Below, one piece after another: positions 55,941-64,000 of a stretch of DNA of 64,000 bases (positions are counted from its first letter, which is position 1; every line of letters begins with the position of its first letter). Source of the stretch: Lentinula raphanica (Eukaryota > Basidiomycota > Agaricomycetes > Agaricales > Omphalotaceae); NCBI GenBank assembly GCA_027919835.1, contig JANVFP010000034.1:372001-436000 (forward strand). The letters are read 5' to 3'. Made by a program: the position numbers and the translations under genes. Under the pieces are notes generated by a model that made no database searches, had not been told where the DNA came from, and saw only the letters and a list, made by a program, of their open reading frames with translations.

Positions 55941-56518
55941 TAACAAGTTACAACATCAACAATATCACCAACACAAGCTTGTCTGCATGAGTCTGCCTAT
56001 GGGAGACTATTTCTATTCGGACTCGTACATGCCATGCTATATGCAATGGCCCACTTCCGCAAGTTCAATGATATCCCTTGGTATTGCATTTACTATCCTG
56101 TTCACTTCGTTCCCCCCTCACGATGTCACCGTCTTAATTCTGGATGGATGCGCTCCAAATTCAACTGCTTCAGACTTCATTGGACATCCGGCAAAAAGGA
56201 AAAACTCTCGTCATCATCCTGACCTTGCAAATGAATGAACTTCAATGCATGCAGATGCATGCGGAAAGATAGCTGAATTCACTTCTGGAAGCCTTACAAA
56301 ATCGTTCTTGGGTCATCTCAAGAAGGTATGAGTGCGGCAGAATGAGCCTCAGTCTTCTAGTAGCGGCTATATTCTTCCTGGTTCGACCCGTGTCGGTTTG
56401 TACTACTAATACTATTGATGTCCACACACATCGTTCACAAGCCCAGGGCGGTAGTATATAATGCGGGGTTTGTAGCGAGAGCTGTCTGCTCATCTCAAGA
56501 AGCTACAACAGCTCACTT
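55941..56518. other. intergenic region, promoter of the FAD monooxygenase
   Basis: This region holds no recognised gene. A short plus-strand frame at 55987-56238 has no domain. TATATAAT at 56453-56460 is a plausible TATA box about 60 bp before the ATG at 56519. Confidence 0.5.
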
Positions 56519-58159
56519 ATGGCTCAAGCAAATGATATGCTTCCAACAGAGACGCAGATTCTCGTCGTAGGAGCAGGTACGAGTCTCCAACCTTTACAGT
56601 GATTGATTGGTTGAGCTTACTGCTATCACGGTTGGATAAGGTCCTTCTGGCCTTACAGCTGCTATATCGCTTATCTGCAATGGTATCAAGCCTGCGGACC
56701 TCACCATTGTCGACTGTCTTGAAAAAGGCGGAAACACGTCCAGGGCAATCGCTATCCATGCCGCTACTCTCGAAGTGTGTCTTTGTTCAAAACAAGAGAT
56801 CTATCAAAAAAGTCTTTGCTGATACGATTCATTCTTCGTAGGATCTAGACGCATACGACTGTGCTTCAAGGCTGGTCGATCTGGGTATCAAAGGTTCGAG
56901 CTGGACAATATCCAACAGGTCCTCCACGATCTTCCAAACTAGTTTCAAGTACAACGAACCATATACCAAGTTTCCGTTTGTGTTGATCCTCGAGCAAACG
57001 GCGACCGAGCATGTGCTTGAGGCGCGCTTGAAGGAACTCGGTGTTCAGGTGAAGAGGCCTTGGCGGGTTGTTGGGATGAAAGACGGCAAAGGAGGGAAAG
57101 GCATGGATGTTTCGTTCGAGTCGGGAGAGACGATGAGAGCAGAGTATGTAATAGGTGCCGATGGTGCTAGATCTGCGGTCAGTGATATAGTTTTTCTCGA
57201 GACATTCACGTCGAATCGCTTATCTGAACAAATGTTAGGTGCGCCAACTAGCGGGCATCAGCTTCACAGATCCAGACGGAAAATTGATCGACGATTCAGT
57301 CGACGACCGTGTCGCTCAAATGGTCATAGCAGACGTGTGTCTCTCCCTTCCAGAAAAACAAGCATCCAAACTCGTCACTGGATCCGGAGTAAACATCACC
57401 ATCTCAGGCGGGGGAATGTTTTTGCTCATTCCGTTGGGCAAACCCGCTGTGAGCGAGCTGTTGTACAACTCGTCTGAGCCTGTCTATCGGGTTGGGTTTA
57501 ATATTCCCCGTGCGTTGGGACAACCTCCTTCGACGCCTTCGTTGGAGTATATTCAGAGCAATTTGGATATGCAGGCGCCTTTGGAACTGTGCTCGGATCC
57601 AAAGATCAATCCGAATCCTGTGAAGATAACTAAAGTCCTTTGGTCCACCCGATACAGAACGCGCTCGGCACTCGCTGATGTCTTCTTCAAACGCGTTCAT
57701 GGTGGAATCGTGTTTCTCGTTGGAGATGCGGCACATATACACTCACCTGCGGGTGGACAGATGAGTATTTTATACTTTCATTCATTGATATCAGTAAGGC
57801 TTACTACTTATTTACTTTGGAATGTTCACGGTATGAACCTGGGCCTACGAGATGCCGCTGGTCTTGGTCCCATATTGGCGGAGCATATACGAGTTACGGA
57901 GAAGATTCACGCCACGACGACCATTGACGGACAAGCCGAGTTTGTCGCCGACACGACTGCGTTGGAAACCTACGCTGCATCTCGACGAGAGCGTGGATTG
58001 AATAATATCCAGTTAACGAAGAGGCTCATGCGTATCGTCGGCTTTGTCATGAAACCGCACTTGTTCAATTGGCCTCTTTGGCTCTTATTGTTCTTCTCAC
58101 ATGTTAGGATGATCAAAAGTGTGCTGGTGTATAGGCTCGGGGGATTCAGTAATCGATGA
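56519..58159 (+). CDS. FAD-dependent aromatic monooxygenase (PheA/TfdB-like), 459 aa
   Basis: Exons 56519-56576, 56641-56774, 56842-57177, 57239-57760 and 57830-58159 total 460 codons. The Rossmann motif GAGPSGL is restored by the first splice. The DG motif reads GADGARSAVRQL across the third splice. The second FAD motif is FLVGDAAHIHSPAGGQ, followed in relatives directly by GMNLGLRDA. Between GGQ and GMN lie 69 nt (57761-57829) that begin ATGAGT and end CAC; they are stop-free and in frame but look like an AT-AC intron. The family hydroxylates phenols or other aromatics using FAD and NADPH. The protein lacks the C-terminal thioredoxin-like domain of long relatives, and ends in a hydrophobic helix (LFNWPLWLLLFFSH) that may anchor it to a membrane. 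Confidence 0.88.
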
Positions 58160-58508
58160 ATCTTGTGTAGGAGCTTGTATAATGTATACTCGGTAGCACT
58201 GTTCAATCGAAGGATGGACCACTGAGGTTCCTCCTAAAACAAGCTTTAGATGATTCATATAATGCAACGCCACATCGAGAGTCGAACAAAGTCTACATAT
58301 TTGTCGAAAGCTCCTCAGGGTGTCACCCCTTAGCAAGATTGCAACCTCAGGCTCTTGTGCTTCGTAGTCAGGGATCATATTCTGAAACTTGGTAATAACG
58401 AGGGATGATACACGAACATCTAGTCTACCAGAGAATAGTGTTCGAGTCAAGGCTAATGCATAAGTATGATCACTGAGGAATGCAACGAGTGTGTGGAATA
58501 AATTTCGC
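58160..58508. other. convergent intergenic region
   Basis: This 349-bp region lies between the monooxygenase stop (+) and the F-box stop (-). A minus-strand open frame spans it, but it has no domain and runs into both neighbours, so I do not call it. Confidence 0.5.
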
Positions 58509-60158
58509 TCAAACACCGATAATTTTCACAGTCACTTTCAGGTCCGCAAACTCCTTCGTGTTCAGAGACTGGAACATCTTCTGCGCCTTCTCGTCACCGG
58601 TCGTTATCACTAGCTCCAGTGGAACTGTGTTTTCGACTTTCGCTCGAGCGCATAGGTTGGAGTACGCCTTGTCCATGAAGTCATCCGCGATTTCCAGGTC
58701 GCGCATTTCGGACTGTAGATAACGCAATTTGGGGAATGTGACAGTCGGTTTATCCAAGGAAGGAGAAGGAAAGGAGCAGGGGAAAGGGGTGTCGGCGTTC
58801 GGGCACCGGGCACTTTGAATGTAGAGACTTGCAAGCACATCTTCGGTGGCTTGAGTAGTATCAGTGCCTTCGATTTTGATGGTTTCAAGTGCATTGCCGT
58901 TGCGGAAGGCTTTCGCGAATATCCATGCGTTCTTCGAACTGACAAAATGTTCGAGTTTGAAATTGGAACGTTCTTCGAATCGCTGCAATGGTTCGACGAG
59001 TTTCTCGCTCGTGAAAAAGGAGAGAGTGGTCAAGGCAGGACAGGACATCGAGTTCAACACCGCTGCGAAAGCTGCATTGTTACGATCGTTGTTGAAGTCC
59101 TGTCGAATACAAAGCTCTTTGAGTACGGGAAGATTGAAATCGGGGACCTTGGACAAAGAGGGTACAGCAGGAACGACGCTGTGTATGGAGAGTGTCCGAA
59201 GGCAATCAAGGCACAGGACAACATTGAGCGCCCTGGGGTTCCAAACTCCAGAAATAGTGTAATCAGTGATGTTGAAAAACGCTGGTGGGAAGTACTTGTA
59301 TCCGGCATTAACAGAAGGGCCATCCGATATTGAAGTCCATGTCGTCAGTTTCGGGAACCGACACTCGTGGAGTGATACTGAATGCATGTCGATTCGACGT
59401 ATATGAACACTTTTCAAAGATCCATAGCAGTGCTCCGGCATAGCCATTATGTCGTTCAATTCATCTCCACCGCTCACGAACAATGATTCCCAGCGTGCAG
59501 ATTCCTTCAAAAACTCTCTAACCAAAAATCCGGTGCCAAAATCCATGGATTTGGAACGAGGTATGTCGAGGCATATGGTCAGAGGTTGTTGCTGTGAGCG
59601 ACGTTGGTAGACAGAAAGAAGAGAAGACGCGTGCGGGACTCGTTTGGTAGGCATTGGTCTGTCCAGCTGTAGTTTGATTCGTGTCCACAGCTTAGGCATC
59701 CCAAGATCAATGAGATTCCTCCAATAATGGCACACGCGCCCGTAAACCAACAGAGGGAAATGGACGTCCAGAGAGTGGGAGATGGATTCGAAATATTCCT
59801 TTACAGGTTTATCATATCCCATTCCGTATTCGAAAATGAGCTGGAGGATTTCCGGAGGGATCCGCCGTACAGGATTGAGCGGCTTCTGATATTTCGGGAA
59901 CACAGATGTGAAGTTGGCCTTCTCAGCCTCGACTTTGAGCAATTCGGCTTTCAGGGAGGCAATACGATCGTCGAAGTGGGAGATAACGCATGGCGCATTT
60001 GCAACGAAGGTTCGGAAGGTGAGTTCTTCCTTTTGATCGGGGTATTCATTAGAGTTGAGGAGTTGTTCGATGCGAGAGCTGTCACAGGGAAGGGCGGGAG
60101 GGGTATGGTGCCGAAGGGAGTAACCGCACTGCGGGCATGTATGGGCATTGGTGGACAT
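58509..60158 (-). CDS. F-box domain protein with N-terminal CxxC motif, 549 aa
   Basis: This is a single exon, unusual among its neighbours. The N-terminus has CPQCGYSLRHH, a possible zinc-binding knuckle. A helical segment that may form a coiled coil follows (HFDDRIASLKAELLKVEAEK, about 60-85). The F-box follows at about 95-145 (NPVRRIPPEILQLIFEYGMG, VCHYWRNLIDLGMPKLWT). The remainder is irregular leucine-rich sequence. The arrangement of coiled coil, then IPPEIL-type F-box, then WRxlAl/TP-LW is very common in agaricomycetes. These proteins are presumed SCF ubiquitin ligase adaptors. A TATAAAAG element (60197-60204, minus) lies about 40 bp upstream of the ATG. Confidence 0.88.
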   Translation of the reverse strand: MSTNAHTCPQCGYSLRHHTPPALPCDSSRIEQLLNSNEYPDQKEELTFRTFVANAPCVISHFDDRIASLKAELLKVEAEKANFTSVFPKYQKPLNPVRRIPPEILQLIFEYGMGYDKPVKEYFESISHSLDVHFPLLVYGRVCHYWRNLIDLGMPKLWTRIKLQLDRPMPTKRVPHASSLLSVYQRRSQQQPLTICLDIPRSKSMDFGTGFLVREFLKESARWESLFVSGGDELNDIMAMPEHCYGSLKSVHIRRIDMHSVSLHECRFPKLTTWTSISDGPSVNAGYKYFPPAFFNITDYTISGVWNPRALNVVLCLDCLRTLSIHSVVPAVPSLSKVPDFNLPVLKELCIRQDFNNDRNNAAFAAVLNSMSCPALTTLSFFTSEKLVEPLQRFEERSNFKLEHFVSSKNAWIFAKAFRNGNALETIKIEGTDTTQATEDVLASLYIQSARCPNADTPFPCSFPSPSLDKPTVTFPKLRYLQSEMRDLEIADDFMDKAYSNLCARAKVENTVPLELVITTGDEKAQKMFQSLNTKEFADLKVTVKIIGV

Positions 60159-61521
60159 AGTGGAAGATTATGCCACTCAGTCAAGATTGCTCAACGCTTT
60201 TATACTCTAAGCACCGGTTTTTGCCGTGAAGAGGAGTACCCTTCAGAACAAAGGGAGCCATGGCCATCAAGTGAGCGTGACCGCGTCAGAGAGGCACGTT
60301 AGGACACGTTGCGTGTCCATTTTGTCCCAGAAAAGCTTCGTGGCTATGGTCCAAGCTTGGAACAAAAGGTCTTTGTGTCATTTCACGGTGTAGTGCAGGT
60401 TAACGTTATTGAGTCGCGCTTCTTCTCCAGACTCTAGTTGCCTACAAAGACCGCGAATTAATTAGGTTTGCCTCGAATATTCTGGAGAAATAATGCAGAC
60501 GGTCTTCAAAGTGGATGGAATGCAGATTTCATTATTCAACGCTACAACTTGCTCGGGAAACCGACATCCCTTGCTCTGATACGATTGGACCTGCTTCATC
60601 TTTGCCCAATTGACCCTGCCTGAGAAACCCTTACTCTCCATCGCTTTGGGCAGAATACTTGGCCATTTGTACGTCGCAGAACGAGAGAGCATCGTCCAGA
60701 GGACATACTTGGACTTTGCGATCAGGAAGTGTGTGCATGAAAGGATTGTAAACGATGGTGTGAAGAATGGTGAAAGAAATATCACGCGATTGTTAGTCAA
60801 GACATAACACTTGGAATGAGGGACATACAGAGATAGCCCATGGACTGGTTTGTGATTCTCCCTCTTCCCGACCCATCAAGACCAGATGCGTGCAAGATTT
60901 GCGTTCTCGCAGGACAGATTCTTTCTGGTCCTGAAGTTTCATCCTACTGCTCGTCAACGCTCGAGGTGAGAACGTAGTGACGGACGCCGTCTAGTCTTTG
61001 ACATTCATTCTGAGTGTTTTGGTAACTTGGTTCCCGTTCCGGAGATCGATGTAGCAAGCAGCCCGATAATTTACACAATCGTCTTTAAGCTAGCTCGACG
61101 GGCTAGACTAGCGGGTGTTGTGAAGATTTGAATACGAAGAAAGAAGAGTGTGAAAGTGTGAATGAGGAAACAGGATCATCGTGGTTCGGAAGCAAGAGTT
61201 CAGAATGATTTTACATAAGCGCGGTAAGTAGCCCGTGTTGAACTTGTCTTCCTGAATCCTCATCTACCCTCATTCCTCTCCTCATTCAAATGGACGTTGT
61301 CTACCTTTCTCACTCGACTGACGGGCCGCGACTTCTCTGGGGCTCTTCTCTTATTAGCCAATATTCATGCTATACAACCTCATGACGACAGAAACGCTTC
61401 TTCTACTGAGTGAATGTCCACCTGGTCTGGTCATTTGCTCCGCTCAGAGTACCTCGCTACTCCTCCAATATGGGTATAAAAAGCTCTATTGGTGGCCCAT
61501 CTAGCATTTGAACTTCTAAAC
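60159..61521. other. divergent intergenic region
   Basis: This 1.36-kb spacer lies between the F-box gene (-) and the GH106-like gene (+). Overlapping frames at 60462-60807 on both strands have no domain. The right end has a CCAAT box at 61465-61469 and TATAAAAA at 61475-61482, upstream of the ATG at 61522. Confidence 0.5.
61475..61482 (+). promoter_or_regulatory. TATA box of the GH106-like gene
   Basis: TATAAAAA is 47 bp upstream of the ATG at 61522, with CCAAT just before it (61465-61469). Confidence 0.55.
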
Positions 61522-64000
61522 ATGGTTCTACCTTTCAAGACGTTCCTACTATTGTTGGCTAGCACCAGCACCAGTGCTAGTACTGTCCTCAATCGAGGAA
61601 CATTCGCGTCTCCCAAAACAGGAGTGAAATGGCGTTATTGGATCGAAGACGCAAGTGTTGACATCGACACGCTTCGATTTGATGTTTCTGAGATGGCCCG
61701 GGTAGGCTCTGCAGGTTTCGAGCTCCTTAGGTGAAGCACGATCGTTTTCTCTCAGCGTACAGGTTCTAACATTCATCATTCCTAGCTATCAGTCATACGG
61801 CTCCGTCCAAGCATCCACCGGGCTCATTGTGCTTGATCCCTCAGATTTCGCTTTCGGGTCTAATCGCTTCGTGAACGTCACGGCTTCTCTGGTGCAGGCA
61901 GCAATCGATAACAACCTCACAATCGACTTTACTCTGGGTCCCGACCAAGGCGCTGGTGTTCCTGTGCTTCCGGATGACGTTGACATGGAAGGAATGAACA
62001 CCGAGCTTGTCTTCGGCTCACATTTCCTAGCCCCCGGAGAAACATTCGACGGACCCGTTCCTCAACCGGAGATCTTCCCGTTCCTCAGATTCGATGGCAC
62101 GATAGCAAGCGCGAATATCTCCCAAATGCAACTTGTTGGTGTTATCGGAGCACAAGTCGTCGATGGTACCAATACGAGCAGTGCCCGGGTTTCATTGGAT
62201 TTCGACACGGTCCAGGATCTCACTAGTCAAGTCAAGATTTCCGGAAACTCGACGACGATTTCATGGACTCCATCTTCGAATGGGACAAATGTTTTGCTTT
62301 CGTACTTTTCCCGCCGAAATGGGTACCCTGAAGCCCGTCCCGGGTTCAATGGTCCAATACCCAACGAGCCTGGATCTTGGGGCTCCTGGGTCGTTGATCA
62401 TTTTTCGCCCAAGGGCGTCAATATCTCGACTACTTTCATAGAGAACAACATCCTTTCTCAGCAGAACATCGGGGAGATGCTCGCGCTTCCTGGAGTCGGG
62501 CAGTACATGTGGGAGGACAGCATGGAGTACCAGGCTCAGTTGTTTTGGACAGATGCTTTCATGGAACGGTTCCTAGAGAGGCATGGATATGAGGTGAATA
62601 TCACACTTCCGGTATTGCACACTTTACCGAGTAGTAAGCCATCATTTCTTTTTTCTCCCTCTATATGCCTCCTCACATCCACACCCCGCAGATGCCCAGA
62701 CGCAAGTAAATCAAACGTTCGACTATGGTACTACCTTTAATTGGGGCAAGTTCACTGAAGATTATCAAGACACTTTAGTATGTGGTGATCTTGATTCTGA
62801 TTGAACTCGCACAAGCCTTATGACAATTACAACAGACCTCACTGTACATCGATTACATGAGTGATTTCTCATCCTGGTCCCACTCCATCGGAATGACATT
62901 CTCGAACCAACCCGCATACAACTTCCGCCTCGACACCGCCGCCAGTGCAGCTATCCCAGACACACCCGAAATCGAATCCCTTGGAGTCCCAACTATCGAT
63001 GGAGCCCGACAGCTTTCTGGTGGAGTTCATCTAGGGAATCACACGATCTTCTCGAGTGAAACCGGCGCACGACCACTTGAAGCCAATGCAATACGTATGA
63101 TGGAACTGTTGCAGGACGCGAACACGCAGTACGCTGGTGGGGTGAACGTTGCGTTGTTGCATGGGTTTCCGTATTCGGGGAATTACCCGAATACGACTTG
63201 GCCTGGTATTACCACTTTCGGGTGAGGATTCCGACCGCTTTACTCCCAGCTCACGTCTGATAAGTTTCACAAAGATACGTGTTTGCGGATATGCATGGTC
63301 CCCGGATGCCTGCCTGGGACCATTATAAGGAATACCTCGATTATCTCGCTCGGACGCAGTATGCTCTTCAAGCGGGAGTGGCGAAAGTGGATATTGGGAT
63401 ATATCGCAAAGGGTACAATATCGACTTTACATCCCCGCCTTACGCAGGCACCTCCCAGCTCATCAGCAGCGGGTACACGTACGAATATGTTAGCCCGGAG
63501 AATCTCAAGCTCCCAGGTGTGACGGTGTCCAACTCTCGACTTGCGGCGTCTGCTGGACCGGGATATAAAGCTTTGATCCTTGGACGCCAACAGAATATAA
63601 CTGTCGATGCGGCGCAAAGGCTGGTCGAATATGCTCAAAATGGACTTCCGATTGTGCTTGTTGCGGATGTGCCGACTGATATCCCAGGGTTTGAGACAGG
63701 CAATGCGTCCATGACACAGGTGCAGTTGTTGATGAGTCAGCTTGTTGCTGAGCCTACGGTGGTGGTTGTGGATGATGAAGATGAAGTGCCGTCGACGCTG
63801 GTTGAGATGGGGGTGTTGCCTGCAGTTTCTGCTGAGCCGGGGTCTTCGACGCTGTTTAGTGTCGTTAGAAAGGTCGATGATGATACGGGGCCACAGACGG
63901 CGTTCTTCTTCCTGTTTAACCAAGGGACCTCCGCGATCAACTTCACACTTACGTTGAATCCTGGTTTTGATGGATCACCGTTTGTCTTGGACCCGTGGAG
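61522..64000 (+). CDS. secreted GH106-like glycoside hydrolase, 3' partial
   Basis: Exons 61522-61730, 61786-62633, 62692-62777, 62836-63221 and 63275 to beyond 64000 are joined in consistent phase; the 3' end lies outside the window. The N-terminus is a signal peptide (MVLPFKTFLLLLASTSTSAS). The next block (NRGTFASPKTGVKWRYWIED, then VGSAGFELLSYQSYG) and later YMWEDSMEYQAQLFWTDAF resemble the large secreted GH106-type alpha-L-rhamnosidase relatives of fungi. In this family a TIM-barrel-like core is followed by beta-sandwich modules. Later segments (MHGPRMPAWDHYKEYLDYLA, YTYEYVSPENLKLPGV) fit the same family. Many N-x-S/T sites suggest heavy N-glycosylation. The likely role is degradation of rhamnose-containing plant polysaccharide; family assignment is by resemblance only. 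Confidence 0.75.

Noticed and set aside
58097..58516. 139-codon minus-strand frame between the monooxygenase and the F-box gene
   Set aside because: It overlaps the 3' ends of two confident genes, has no recognised domain and is most simply chance.

Overview
This is a nuclear segment from a filamentous basidiomycete, most likely an agaricomycete. Genes are dense and usually carry many short GT-AG introns of about 47-95 nt. Diagnostic contents are a three-domain adenylate-forming reductase, Elongator subunit ELP6, a GDT1-type cation transporter, several F-box/LRR-like proteins and chromodomain Ty3-type retrotransposons. I rebuilt most multi-exon genes by hand from splice signals and reading phase. 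In nearly every case the exon lengths sum to a whole number of codons.

Left part (1-25.5 kb) is ordinary gene space. It holds a NYN-domain protein (-), a PIN-like/auxin-efflux-carrier transporter (+), an 11-exon secreted serine beta-lactamase-like hydrolase (-), a secreted protein with 90-bp tandem repeats (-), the GDT1 transporter (+), a small secreted EKEA-repeat protein (-), a 455-bp hAT-like MITE with perfect 19-bp inverted ends and an 8-bp target duplication, ELP6 (-), the 14-exon adenylate-forming reductase (+) and an F-box-like gene (-).

Middle (25.8-45.3 kb) holds two complete-looking LTR retrotransposons, each with two LTRs that look identical by eye, so both insertions should be young. 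Element 1 (+, 25779-33860) has a gag-protease ORF and a separate RT/RNase H/integrase ORF. A 50-nt putative intron spanning the gag stop would fuse the two in frame. A two-exon antisense ORF lies between pol and the 3' LTR. Element 2 (-, 36487-45307) is a chromovirus with a long Gag, a protease in another frame, an RT broken by a small deletion, and about 300 extra residues after the chromodomain. An F-box gene sits between the two elements.

Right of element 2 (45.3-54.9 kb) is AT-rich, CpG-poor sequence. It holds a many-exon pepsin-like aspartic protease gene and several decayed copies of the F-box gene from 24-25 kb, riddled with a second MITE family (ends CATCAGGAAAAAT). A broken RBBP4/Msi1-like WD40 pseudogene follows.

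The right end (56.5-64 kb) returns to normal gene space: a FAD monooxygenase with a candidate AT-AC intron (+), a single-exon F-box protein (-), and a secreted GH106-like glycoside hydrolase running off the window (+). I saw no tRNA, rRNA, CRISPR array or prokaryotic operon.
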